Origin: CAZEMR01 sp964513465
GTDB taxonomy: Bacteria > Bacteroidota > Ignavibacteria > Kapaibacteriales > UBA2268
Direction of reading: 5' to 3'
Length of the DNA: 44,591 bases
NCBI GenBank assembly: GCA_964513465.1
Contig: CAZEMR010000022.1
Coordinates: 1-44,591, forward strand
Of the stretch, positions 8,414 to 17,801 are shown piece after piece. The position numbers were made by a program, and so were the translations under genes. A model generated the notes under the pieces. It was not told where the DNA came from. It saw only the letters and a list, made by a program, of their open reading frames with translations, and did not search any database. The first letter of the stretch is position 1, and each line of letters opens with the position of its first letter.

Positions 8414-9154
8414 CTATGAGAAATCAAAAAAATCGAGAGTTTTATAATTGAATTTTTTGTCGAGATGAAAGCTGAAATATCTTATAAATAAATTGGTTAT
8501 GGGCTTTTTCCACCGGGTGGCGAATTCGATTTGGCCGGCATTTTCCGTGGGCAGTGAAGCAATATCCGACAGCCCGAGCGCCGTATCGGCATTCAGGGGA
8601 AATGTGCCGGGGCCAGAGCTCCGGGAGATTCTTCCATTCTCTATAGAAAAATAGTAGTTACTATCGGCCGGGTCGGGGTCGTCCGCGGGGTCGATTTCCA
8701 TATCCATATTAAAACCAAGTAGATTTGCCAGTTTCATTTGGAAAGCGACGAAAATAGAATATGGATTATTTTCTTTTTGGTTGAGAAGGTGTAAAATTTT
8801 TAATATAAAATCGAACAATTCCTCGTTGGGAGCCCTCTGGGGCTGGGTCTGGGATATTGCCTCGATTGCTGCCAGCGCATAATAAAAATGCTCGGGAGAA
8901 CGCTGGATTTTGCGCATGGGAGTCAGGATTTCGGCCGATGAGAGCAGATGCAGATCGCGGCCTGGTTTCATATAAAACGTTGCGCCGGAGTGAGTAAGCA
9001 CTTCGAGTGCGCCTCCGAATTTGCTGCGCGGACGCAGCGCACCTTTGGCGATTACGCTGATTTTACCGTGGTCGCGAGTGTAAAGGGCGACTATTTTGCT
9101 GCTGTCGCCATATTTCCTGCTGCTTAAAACTATTGATTCTGTGGAGGTTAGCAT
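8414..9154 (-). CDS. recO: DNA repair protein RecO
   Basis: A 246-residue protein with the RecO N-terminal OB fold (VLSSRKYGDSSKIVALYT, then GKISVIAKGALRPRSKFGG), followed by an alpha-helical C-terminal domain. RecO binds single-stranded DNA and SSB and helps load RecA in the RecFOR recombinational repair pathway. Length is standard (240-260). The Cys-rich zinc ribbon found in some RecO proteins is absent. It is the first gene of a leftward cluster with a CorC-like transporter and an M16 peptidase. The ATG at 9154 fits the family N-terminus, although no strong Shine-Dalgarno is visible. The intergenic region upstream is very A/T-rich and holds the divergent tRNA promoter. Confidence 0.93.
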   Translation of the reverse strand: MLTSTESIVLSSRKYGDSSKIVALYTRDHGKISVIAKGALRPRSKFGGALEVLTHSGATFYMKPGRDLHLLSSAEILTPMRKIQRSPEHFYYALAAIEAISQTQPQRAPNEELFDFILKILHLLNQKENNPYSIFVAFQMKLANLLGFNMDMEIDPADDPDPADSNYYFSIENGRISRSSGPGTFPLNADTALGLSDIASLPTENAGQIEFATRWKKPITNLFIRYFSFHLDKKFNYKTLDFFDFS

Positions 9155-9269
9155 GTCTGAATATATTATACGAAATTTTTTACATTTTTTTTGGAATATA
9201 TAAAATTTTTACGAGCATATTGCGTCCTAAATTTTGCGAACGGGAAAATTTGAATTTAAGGAAAATTTT

Positions 9270-9300
9270 TTTGACATTAATTTTTTTGTTCGTATATTTG
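9270..9300 (+). promoter_or_regulatory. Strong Bacteroidota-type promoter for tRNA-Asn
   Basis: TTTG at 9270-9273, a 19-base spacer and TATATTTG at 9293-9300 match the Bacteroidota sigma consensus (TTTG, about 19, TAnnTTTG) exactly. The same bases also read as TTGACA, 16 bases, TATATT in the sigma70 pattern. The tRNA begins 15 bases further on. Confidence 0.75.
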
Positions 9301-9314
9301 AAAACGAAAAATAT

Positions 9315-9388
9315 TCCTGAGTAGCTCAGTTGGTTAGAGCATCTGACTGTTAATCAGAGGGTCCGCGGTTCAAGTCCGTGCTCAGGAG
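9315..9388 (+). tRNA. tRNA-Asn (anticodon GTT)
   Basis: The cloverleaf folds completely. The acceptor stem TCCTGAG/CTCAGGA has 7 pairs, the D arm is GCTC/GAGC, and the anticodon stem is TCTGA/TCAGA around loop CTGTTAA, giving anticodon GTT at 9349-9351. The T arm is CGCGG/CCGTG around TTCAAGT. The discriminator is G, as expected for tRNA-Asn. The 3' CCA is not encoded, since CCCC follows. Confidence 0.97.
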
Positions 9389-9392
9389 CCCC

Positions 9393-9427
9393 AAAGGCCT
9401 GCCAGATCGGCGGGCCTTTTTGTTTTT
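9393..9427 (+). terminator. Terminator of the tRNA-Asn unit
   Basis: AAGGCCTGCC pairs with GGCGGGCCTT across a 5-base loop with one G-T pair, followed by TTTTGTTTTT. It begins 5 bases after the tRNA, so the tRNA is a single-gene transcript. Confidence 0.85.
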
Positions 9428-9575
9428 AACTTGCCAGCCATCTTTTGGATTAACCTGCTTTTTTTCTATATTCAGAACAAATACTGAGAATTTTTGCAAA
9501 GTATTTGATTATATTTACGATAACTGAATATCTTTTCATCTTATTGTATTTAATCGGGTCCGAATTGTTCCGGAT

Positions 9576-12500
9576 ATGACCAAATTTCTATATATAGGCG
9601 CCGACGAAAAGCTCAGGTCGAGATTTGCGGAGATCTTCGAAGAGATGTTTCCGGATTGGAAGATTGATTTTGCCGGTGAGCCTTATGCCGGAATCGACCT
9701 TGATTATTCTGCTGTGATTGCCGAATCAGGCCATTTGCTGTCTGCTCCGGGTGTGCCGCTTGCTACGATAATTCCGGTGGGAGCAGCGATTGATGGCAAC
9801 GAGTTTGAAGATACCGATTCCATTATGCTTGCTGGGGATTCTGACGAAAGGATTGCTCTGGAGATAAGGCGGCTCGAATCCGAGGGGGCCCGTCGCGCAG
9901 AGCCCGGGCTATCGCCGCAGGAACTGGAGCTGATGGATGATATCAGCGACGCTGTAATATTTTCCGATATGAATTTCAATATTCTGAAATTAAATCCCGC
10001 AGCGGAAAAGCTTTACGGATGGACCACCGCCGAGGTAAAAGGTCAGCCCGTAACGCGGATTACACGCCAGGAATATGTCTCCGATTATGAATCCGATGTT
10101 ATTGAAATATTTTTCCGGCAGGGGTACTGGAAGGGCGAGTTAGTTCAGCACGACAAAAACGGACGGCGACTGTTTATCGACGCTTCGGTATCGATTATGA
10201 GGAATGCCGCGGGAGAAAATATAGGCTGTCTGGCGATTAATCGCGACCGCACCGAGGAAAGATATCTGAACAATCAGATTCGCGAGAACGAAAACAAAGC
10301 GCGCGCACTTTTGAATGCTCCTGATTATGATATTATCATGATTTCGTCGGAAGGGAAAATTCTCGATGCGAATCTGAGCTTTCTGAATTCCTTCGGGGTC
10401 GATGACAAAATGTCGATAATCGGCAAAAATCTGCTGGATATAATTCCGGCGGACTATTACGAGGAATTCCGCCAAAACCTTCGAAAAATCAAAGAAATGC
10501 GTTCGCCGCTAGCGATGACATATTTCGATCGCAAGCGCTACTGGCAGGTCTCTCATTATCCGATTTCGGATTCGCTGAACCAGGTAATGCAGATAGCGAT
10601 TTATATCCGCGATGTAACGGAATGGGTGGGATATGTGAAGCTCTCACGCGAGAACGACCGGAAATACCGGACTCTCGCCGGCAATCTGCCCGGCGCTGTT
10701 TATACTGCCGAGGTAAGCGATGATATATATATTCAGGAAACCAGCGGAAATTTCGAAGATATAACAGGATACCTGCCCGATGAGCTGGCGAACGGAAGCA
10801 GCGGTTTTGCAGAAATATTTTATGCGCCCGACAAAGAGCGAATGCTATCGGATGCCCGGGAAACACTAAAGGCCGGAGAATGCCGAAAGATACGTTATCG
10901 GATAATCGATAAGTCGGGCCGCCGCAAATGGATAGAGGAAATCCGAAGCAGACTCGCCGGCGATAGCGGTAATTTGCTGCTGGGATATATAAACGACATC
11001 ACGCTGCTGATGGAATCCGAAGTAAGCATGAAGGATAGCGAGCAGCTTTACAGAACAATATTCGAAAAGGCCAGCGATGGTATCGTGCTGCTCAAAAATG
11101 GCGTCTTCGAGCGATGTAATCGGCGGGCTCTCGAGATATTCGACGCAACCGAAACAGAGATGATAGGATCGCGGCCGGAGGATTTTTCACCGTCGTTCCA
11201 GCCCTTTGGTCAGCGCTCGGACGAAGCTGCCCTCGAGCGTATACGTAAAGCTATGGCTGGCAGCACCCAGCAATTTCGATGGACCCACCTGAAACGCAAC
11301 GGAAAAATCTTTTATGCGGAAATATCACTGAGCAGGGTTGATAGCGCCGGCGAAATATATATACTGGCAATCGTGAGAGATGTGACATACGCGAAAATTG
11401 CCGGCGAAAAACTCCGGGCGCGCGAACGCGAGCTGAAGATGTTTTTCGAAAACACGCCGTATTGCGTAATGCGGTTCGATACAAGTCTGAACTGCCTGAT
11501 TGCCAACCCCACGGTAGAAAACGAGCTCGGAATAAAGCCGGATGAATTGGTTGGGCGTCGGCTGACCGATACGCGATTGCCGGAAATAATCGCACTGATG
11601 TGGCAGGATAAAATGACCGAAGCGATTTCGAAAAATAATATCGTTACCAGCGAACTGACTCTGGCATTTCCGCAGGGAACAAGATATTTTGAAGTCAAAA
11701 TCGTACCTGAAAAAGACGAGGGCGGACAAATCCTTTCGCTTTTGGCATTTTTGATGAATATCACACCTATTAAGCGAGTCCAGAAGGAATCCAACGATAT
11801 TCGGTATCTGCTGGAGCGAGTTATGGAGCTTTCGCTCACGAATTTTTATATATATAATGTCCATACGGATAAAATTGTCTATACCGATCCTAATTTCCGC
11901 AAGGTATTTGCGCAAAGAAATATAAACTCATCGGGCGAGCTGGATAAATACTTCTTTGTCAACATGGTCCACGACGAAGACCGCAAAAAGGTGGTCGATT
12001 CATTTGCAGTATTCGAGGTGGCCGACGACAGCTACGTCAATGTGGTGGACTTCCGGCTGAAGGACGAATTCCAGGAATGGCGCTGGTACGAAAAACACGA
12101 TATAATATTCAGTCGATATCCGAATAACGAGGTGCACGAAATACTCGGTATGATAGACGACATCAGCGAGCGCAAACGCTCATTCAACGTAGTGCACGAA
12201 GCGCTCGAGGAAAACCGCCGCCGCAGGCTCGAGATCGGTTCGCTTCTGAGGTCTTCCCGCGCAATACTCGAAAGCCGGAATATCGGCGAATCGCTCTGGG
12301 AGATATTCTTCAACTGCCGCGACCTGGTTGGCGGCCGGACCGGCTACGTTGCCTTGCATGAGGATGACAACACTAACAATATCATCCATTACATAAACGA
12401 CGATCTGGAGCATGTTAAAAATGCGAATATACATATGCCGCTCGATGGATTTGCGGCATATGTAAGCTCTCAGAAAACTACCGAATTCATTAATAATTTC

Positions 12501-14255
12501 GGTCAATCGGATATTCCCGCCGAAATGCCTCCTGGCCTGCCAACCCCCGATAACATTATGATAGCCTCTATTCGCTCCGCTGACAAAGTATTTGGTCATA
12601 TTATGCTCGGCAAAAAAGACGGATTCGGGAATAACGACATCAAAATGATAAATGCCTTTGCCGAGCTGGCCGCTATTGCATGTGTCAATGAACAGAATAT
12701 CCAATCGCTGCGAGAGAGTGAGCTTCGATTCCGAACGGTGGTTTCCTCCATAGGTGATATTATATTTACATTAGATACGGAGCATCGCCACGTCGGGATT
12801 TATGGCGACTGGCTGCATAAATGGGGTCTTACGCCGGACGCATTTCTTGGCAAATCAGCAGCAGACATTTTCGGCGAAGAAGCCGCAAGACCTCATACCG
12901 AAGCGGCCGTCCGCGCGCTCGAAGGCGAAGTAGTGGTATACGAATGGGCTATGCCTTCAGAGCACGGGATGGTATATTTCCAGACTTCGCTATCGCCCAT
13001 ATACGACGAAAACGGGAATATCACCGGAGTGGTCGGCATTGGCCGCGACGTAACAAAGCTTAAAAATACCATAGACGCATACAAAGAAAGCGAAACCCGG
13101 TTCAGACAATTATTCAATAACATGAGCAACGGGGTGGCAGTATACCGCGCCATCGAAGATGGACGTGATTTCGTATTCGTCGATTTCAATAAGGCAGCCG
13201 AAGAGATTGAAAACATTCGCAAAAATGAAGTAATCGGCCGGCCGGTCACCGAGGTATTCTCCGCGATATTAAACAGCCGGCTGCTCGACACATTCAGGCG
13301 CGTATATAAAACCGGCGAACCGATTCAGGATTCTGATTATTTCTATAAGGATGATCGGATAATCGGCTGGCGCGAAAATTATGTATATAAGCTGCCCGGC
13401 GGAGAGATAGTCGTCCTTTACGAAGACATCACCGAACAGAAACAGGCCGAAGAGGAAATCCGCCAACTCAACCGCGATCTGGAGCTGCGCGTAGAGAAAC
13501 GCACAAAAGAGCTTAGCACAATAAACGCCGAGCTGAAAGAAAGCCGCGAAAAACTCGCCGATGCATACCGCCGCGAAAAAGAGCTAAGCGAGCTGAAATC
13601 CAGATTCATAAGCATGATATCCCACGAATACCGGACTCCGCTTACCGTGGTGATGTCGTCTGCAAGCCTGATAGAGCGCATCCACAAAAAAAAGAATTAC
13701 GACAAGCTCGATAAATACGTAAACAAAATCAAAGCCGCCGTCGAAGAGCTTACCGGACTACTGGAAGATGTGCTTATCATTGGACGCTCCGAATCAGGCC
13801 GGCTGAGGCTCGACATCCGGCCGATAGATGCGCCTCTGATGATCCGCGAAATCATAGGCGATATGGATTCGATTCAGCCGATCCAACGAAGCATTGAATA
13901 TAATTTTGATGATTTTTCGGGCTTCGAATCAGATGCGAAGATGTTCCGGCATATCGCATCCAATCTTATAACAAACGCGGTAAAATTCTCTCCCGAAGAA
14001 TCTTTAATAAAAATTAACTTGCTTTATGAAAATGGAATTTATAAATTAAGAGTAGAAAACGAAGGTAAAGGCATCCCAGCCGAAGATATGGACAAAATTT
14101 TCGAACCATTCCATCGCGGTGAAAATGCCGGCGAAATAGCGGGTATCGGACTTGGACTTGCAATCGTCCGAAAATGCAGCCAGGCGCTCAATGCGGATTA
14201 TGCGATTGAGAATATCCCCGAAGGCGGCATCAAAGCTGAAATCTCTTTTCATTAA
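9576..14255 (+). CDS. Giant multi-PAS/GAF sensor histidine kinase
   Basis: A 1559-residue cytoplasmic-looking sensor kinase with no signal peptide or membrane helix. Residues 1-105 look like a degenerate receiver (pseudo-REC). Six PAS-type domains follow to about 880: near 118, 240, 360, 485, 610 and 745. A GAF domain covers about 883-1040, two more PAS domains reach about 1290, and a coiled coil (EEEIRQLNRDLELRVEKRTKEL) leads to the HisKA domain, with phospho-accepting H1350 in SHEYRTP. The ATPase domain has the N box at N1467 (NAVKFSP) and the G box GIGLGLAIV at 1523-1531. Such proteins autophosphorylate in response to cytoplasmic signals and pass the phosphate to a receiver. The gene for a receiver-kinase partner begins 19 bases downstream, so the two form an operon. 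The sensed ligands are not evident. Confidence 0.92.
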   Translation: MTKFLYIGADEKLRSRFAEIFEEMFPDWKIDFAGEPYAGIDLDYSAVIAESGHLLSAPGVPLATIIPVGAAIDGNEFEDTDSIMLAGDSDERIALEIRRLESEGARRAEPGLSPQELELMDDISDAVIFSDMNFNILKLNPAAEKLYGWTTAEVKGQPVTRITRQEYVSDYESDVIEIFFRQGYWKGELVQHDKNGRRLFIDASVSIMRNAAGENIGCLAINRDRTEERYLNNQIRENENKARALLNAPDYDIIMISSEGKILDANLSFLNSFGVDDKMSIIGKNLLDIIPADYYEEFRQNLRKIKEMRSPLAMTYFDRKRYWQVSHYPISDSLNQVMQIAIYIRDVTEWVGYVKLSRENDRKYRTLAGNLPGAVYTAEVSDDIYIQETSGNFEDITGYLPDELANGSSGFAEIFYAPDKERMLSDARETLKAGECRKIRYRIIDKSGRRKWIEEIRSRLAGDSGNLLLGYINDITLLMESEVSMKDSEQLYRTIFEKASDGIVLLKNGVFERCNRRALEIFDATETEMIGSRPEDFSPSFQPFGQRSDEAALERIRKAMAGSTQQFRWTHLKRNGKIFYAEISLSRVDSAGEIYILAIVRDVTYAKIAGEKLRARERELKMFFENTPYCVMRFDTSLNCLIANPTVENELGIKPDELVGRRLTDTRLPEIIALMWQDKMTEAISKNNIVTSELTLAFPQGTRYFEVKIVPEKDEGGQILSLLAFLMNITPIKRVQKESNDIRYLLERVMELSLTNFYIYNVHTDKIVYTDPNFRKVFAQRNINSSGELDKYFFVNMVHDEDRKKVVDSFAVFEVADDSYVNVVDFRLKDEFQEWRWYEKHDIIFSRYPNNEVHEILGMIDDISERKRSFNVVHEALEENRRRRLEIGSLLRSSRAILESRNIGESLWEIFFNCRDLVGGRTGYVALHEDDNTNNIIHYINDDLEHVKNANIHMPLDGFAAYVSSQKTTEFINNFGQSDIPAEMPPGLPTPDNIMIASIRSADKVFGHIMLGKKDGFGNNDIKMINAFAELAAIACVNEQNIQSLRESELRFRTVVSSIGDIIFTLDTEHRHVGIYGDWLHKWGLTPDAFLGKSAADIFGEEAARPHTEAAVRALEGEVVVYEWAMPSEHGMVYFQTSLSPIYDENGNITGVVGIGRDVTKLKNTIDAYKESETRFRQLFNNMSNGVAVYRAIEDGRDFVFVDFNKAAEEIENIRKNEVIGRPVTEVFSAILNSRLLDTFRRVYKTGEPIQDSDYFYKDDRIIGWRENYVYKLPGGEIVVLYEDITEQKQAEEEIRQLNRDLELRVEKRTKELSTINAELKESREKLADAYRREKELSELKSRFISMISHEYRTPLTVVMSSASLIERIHKKKNYDKLDKYVNKIKAAVEELTGLLEDVLIIGRSESGRLRLDIRPIDAPLMIREIIGDMDSIQPIQRSIEYNFDDFSGFESDAKMFRHIASNLITNAVKFSPEESLIKINLLYENGIYKLRVENEGKGIPAEDMDKIFEPFHRGENAGEIAGIGLGLAIVRKCSQALNADYAIENIPEGGIKAEISFH

Positions 14256-14274
14256 ATAATTTAAAAATATCTTT

Positions 14275-15366
14275 ATGGCTTCGATACTTGTAATTGAAGA
14301 CGAACCCGAAATTCTCGATTCGATCGCCGATCTGCTCGAGTTGGAAAACCACACCGTATTTACCGCCAATCATGGCCTCAGCGGTGTGGAACTCGCCAAA
14401 AAGCATACACCCGACCTCATAATCTGCGATATTATGATGCCCGGCATCAATGGCTATCAGGTGCTGGAGCGTTTGCGAGAGCATCCGTCCACATTCGCCA
14501 CCCCGTTCATTTTCCTGACCGCGCTCGCCGAAAAACCCAATATGCGCCACGGAATGGAGCTCGGAGCGGATGATTACATCACCAAACCATATCGCGACGA
14601 GGAAATTCTCAATGCTGTGGAATCACGCCTGAAGAAATTCGGAGTAATCAAAAAGTATTATGACAGCCAGATAAAAGATCTGCAGGAATATATAATTCAT
14701 ATACTGCCCCACGAACTACGGACTCCGCTCAATTCCATACTCGGATTCTCGCAGATAATGAATAGCTGCGAGGCCGGTGAGCTCTCCGGCGACGAAATCA
14801 AGATGATGAATACCTCTATTTATAATGCAGGCAAAAGGTTGCTGCGCATGGTCTCGAATTTCACATTCTATACCCGACTGCTCGAATCCTCCATATCCGG
14901 CAGTTATGAGAATTATGACCCCACCGAAAACGCACGGGATATCATCCACAAAGAGGCGATGATGACCGCAAAATTCTACGACAGGGAACCAGACATCGAA
15001 ATAGTCGCCGCAGATGCCGTCCCGGATATTCCGCGCGAGCACTTCGAGAAAACCGTCCGCGAGCTGGTGGATAATGCATTCAAATTCTCAGAAAAAAATT
15101 CGCCTGTCAGGCTTATTTCTTTCGAATCCGACGGGGTATTCCGTCTGAATGTCCGGAACAAGGGCCGGGAACTCAACCCGGACTATGTGCACCAGATAAA
15201 GGCATTCCGCCAGTTCGACCGCAAGATATACGAACAGCAGGGCGCCGGACTTGGGCTTGCAATCATCAAAAGGCTGACCGAGATGCACGGCGGCAGTCTT
15301 GAGATAACTTCGCCCGAACCCGGAGTGACCGATGTCGGGGTCGAATTCCCAATTAATCACGGATAA
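14275..15366 (+). CDS. Response receiver-histidine kinase hybrid
   Basis: 363 residues with a receiver first and a kinase second. REC (1-122) has acidic residues E8, D9 and E10, phospho-acceptor D52 in IICDIMMPG, T82 and K104 in ITKPY. HisKA carries H146 in LPHELRTPLNS. The HATPase domain has ELVDNAFKFSE and GAGLGLAIIKRL. All key residues needed for both phosphate acceptance and autokinase activity are present. The start ATG lies 19 bases after the large kinase gene, so this is probably the next relay member: the large kinase could phosphorylate D52 and modulate the attached kinase. No DNA-binding output domain is present; the final output lies outside the pair. Similar REC-HK proteins are common in Chlorobi and cyanobacteria. 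Confidence 0.9.
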   Translation: MASILVIEDEPEILDSIADLLELENHTVFTANHGLSGVELAKKHTPDLIICDIMMPGINGYQVLERLREHPSTFATPFIFLTALAEKPNMRHGMELGADDYITKPYRDEEILNAVESRLKKFGVIKKYYDSQIKDLQEYIIHILPHELRTPLNSILGFSQIMNSCEAGELSGDEIKMMNTSIYNAGKRLLRMVSNFTFYTRLLESSISGSYENYDPTENARDIIHKEAMMTAKFYDREPDIEIVAADAVPDIPREHFEKTVRELVDNAFKFSEKNSPVRLISFESDGVFRLNVRNKGRELNPDYVHQIKAFRQFDRKIYEQQGAGLGLAIIKRLTEMHGGSLEITSPEPGVTDVGVEFPINHG

Positions 15367-15473
15367 CCAATTTGGGGGTAAACCGTCAGATTCCAAAAAA
15401 ATAAATTTGTAAAAAACAGCGGAATTAATTAAATATATCCATATCCGCTTGTTTATCATTCGAGGCCATATCA

Positions 15474-17714
15474 ATGGAAGAAGCCCATCAGTTAGACCGC
15501 ATTGCGATTACGGTAAAATCGCATAAATTATTGAAAAAATTACTCAAAGAGAATCCTCTGCTCGAAGAGGTAATGCGCAATTCCCGTAACGAAACCGAAG
15601 CGCTTGTCGGCATTCGCAACTGGGTGCTCGAAGACCTGAAGAGAAGTCCCTACGCATATAATTTCTATAAATCCGGCAGCAACAACCGCGAGGCATTCGA
15701 AAAATTGTCTTGGAAGGACTACGCCACAATCCGCATCCTTGACTACGTCGATAATGCCGGCCGCCAGTTCGAAGACCTCAATCTGCGCGGCGAAATGGCC
15801 GTCAGCAATCCGATCAAACTGATCTGGCTGGCTGTGAATTATGGCACCGGCGGCGCCAAGCCATATTTTTTCGAGGATATGCTGCGCCTTTTCAGGCAGT
15901 TCTCCGGCCAAAGCGATCAGAATCCGCCCGACCGCGAACAGCTCGAAGAATGGATGGAACGCTACCAAAACGGCCTCGACCCGCGGATAATCAAGCTGCG
16001 CGAGGAGAACCGCGAGCGTATCCTCCAGATTATCATAGATAAAATCGATACCGGCGATATAAGCGATTCCAAATATAATTTCTCGCCCGGTATGAGCCAG
16101 TCCCAGAAATTCCTGCGCGCTCTTGAATGGTGGAAAGACGCCCGCTTCCATCTGCGGTTTGCGGTGCGTTCGCCTGCGCTATTGAACGAGCTATTGGGCA
16201 ACTCGCTCGATCCGGACACCATGCGGATACTCTACGAAGCCGAGGAGATGGGCATTCCGTTTTTCGTAAACCCATATTATTTATCGCTATTGCATGTGCG
16301 GGTGCCGTATTTCGCAATCGGCTCTGATCTTGCGATCCGCTATTATATAATTTATAGCAAGCAATTAATCGACGAATACGGCGAAATCGTCGCATGGGAA
16401 AAAGAGGACAAAGTCGAGGAAGGCAAGCCCAATGCCGCCGGATGGATACTGCCATCGCATCACAGCGTCCACCGTCGCTATCCCGAGGTGGCGATACTGA
16501 TTCCCGAGACGGTCGGCCGCGCCTGCGGGGGGCTGTGCGCATCATGCCAGCGGATGTACGACTTCCAGCGGGGCAATCTCAATTTCAATCTCGACAAATT
16601 GAAGCCGGGTGAGACATGGCCCGAACGCCTGAGAAAATACATGGATTATTTCGAGCGCGACGCACAGCTCCGCGATATACTCATCACCGGCGGCGATGCG
16701 CTGATGAGCGGCGACAAATCACTCGGCCAGATACTCGACGCGATCTACGAAATGGCTCTGCGCAAAAAAAAGGCCAACGAATCGCGGCCCGAGGGCGAAA
16801 AATATGCAGAAATACTCCGCGTGCGCCTCGGAAGCCGGCTGCCCGTATATCTGCCTCAGCGCATTACCCCCGAACTCGTCGAAATGCTGCGCGACTTCCG
16901 CAATAAGGCGGGCAAAATCGGAGTGCAGCAATTTGTTATCCAGACGCATTTCGAATCGCCGATGGAGGTTACTCCCGATGCCCGCGACGGAGTCCGGCGC
17001 CTGATCGAAGCGGGATGGATAGTTACCAACCAGCATGTATTCACAGCGGCATCGTCGCGGCGCGGCCACACTGCCCGGCTGCGCAAGACGCTGAACGACA
17101 TCGGTGTGCTTAATTATTATACCTTTACCGTAAAGGGGTATATGGAGAATCAATTCAATTTTGCTCCGAATTCCCGCGCGATGCAGGAGCAGATGGAAGA
17201 AAAACAATTCGGCGCAATCCCCGAGGATTATTATGACGATATCCGCGAATTCCCCACCGATCCGGAACTCATCGTCGAGAAAATTGACAAGCTCCGCCAT
17301 AAGACCGGTCAGCCGTTCCTGGCGACCGACCGCAATGTGCTCAATCTGCCCGGAGTTGGCAAAAGCCTTACATTCCGCACCATCGGGATAACCCGCTACG
17401 GCAGGCGGATACTCGAATTCGACCACGATGCCACCCGCAATCACAGCCCGATTATCAACGAAATGGGCAAAGTGATTATCATCGAATCGAAATCACTTGC
17501 GGAATATATGAACCAGCTATCCGAACTCGGCGAAGACCCCGCCGAATACGAAGACGTCTGGGGATACTCGATCGGCTCGACCGAACCGCGCATGCCGATA
17601 TACGAATATCCCGACTATGATTTCAAAATCACGGACGAATATACTAATCTGGAAATCGGCGAGGAAGCCTTGAGCAAATTCAATAAAACGCGGGTAGAGG
17701 GAATAGGAGAATAG
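15474..17714 (+). CDS. KamA-family radical SAM aminomutase-like protein with long N-terminal extension
   Basis: A 746-residue relative of lysine 2,3-aminomutase, which uses SAM, a [4Fe-4S] cluster and PLP to move an amino group. The cluster motif is C351-GGL-C355-AS-C358, the CX3CX2C spacing of radical SAM enzymes. A PLP-lysine candidate is K630 in LPGVGKS, equivalent to the PGGGGK motif of KamA. Clostridial KamA is about 416 residues with its cluster near residue 125, so roughly 225 residues are added at the N-terminus; I recognise no known domain in them. The substrate is therefore uncertain: lysine, glutamate or a peptide/tRNA-type target are possible. A single gene, separated by 107 bases from the kinase pair and closed by the 17727 hairpin. 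Confidence 0.85.
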   Translation: MEEAHQLDRIAITVKSHKLLKKLLKENPLLEEVMRNSRNETEALVGIRNWVLEDLKRSPYAYNFYKSGSNNREAFEKLSWKDYATIRILDYVDNAGRQFEDLNLRGEMAVSNPIKLIWLAVNYGTGGAKPYFFEDMLRLFRQFSGQSDQNPPDREQLEEWMERYQNGLDPRIIKLREENRERILQIIIDKIDTGDISDSKYNFSPGMSQSQKFLRALEWWKDARFHLRFAVRSPALLNELLGNSLDPDTMRILYEAEEMGIPFFVNPYYLSLLHVRVPYFAIGSDLAIRYYIIYSKQLIDEYGEIVAWEKEDKVEEGKPNAAGWILPSHHSVHRRYPEVAILIPETVGRACGGLCASCQRMYDFQRGNLNFNLDKLKPGETWPERLRKYMDYFERDAQLRDILITGGDALMSGDKSLGQILDAIYEMALRKKKANESRPEGEKYAEILRVRLGSRLPVYLPQRITPELVEMLRDFRNKAGKIGVQQFVIQTHFESPMEVTPDARDGVRRLIEAGWIVTNQHVFTAASSRRGHTARLRKTLNDIGVLNYYTFTVKGYMENQFNFAPNSRAMQEQMEEKQFGAIPEDYYDDIREFPTDPELIVEKIDKLRHKTGQPFLATDRNVLNLPGVGKSLTFRTIGITRYGRRILEFDHDATRNHSPIINEMGKVIIIESKSLAEYMNQLSELGEDPAEYEDVWGYSIGSTEPRMPIYEYPDYDFKITDEYTNLEIGEEALSKFNKTRVEGIGE

Positions 17715-17726
17715 ATATAAACATAT

Positions 17727-17781
17727 GGAGCGGAGCCGGTCATATCCCCGAAGGGCGGCTCTGCATGGCCGGCCCCGTTCC
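17727..17781. terminator. Bidirectional hairpin between convergent genes
   Basis: The 17-base left arm (17727-17743) pairs imperfectly with 17765-17781, having G-T pairs and few mismatches: GGAGCGGAGCCGGTCAT against ATGGCCGGCCCCGTTCC. It lies between the KamA-like gene and the end of the cytochrome gene. The T-rich context is weak, so Rho-independent action is likely but not certain. Confidence 0.6.
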
Positions 17782-17801
17782 GTTTGAGACGCATTTTGAG
17801 A

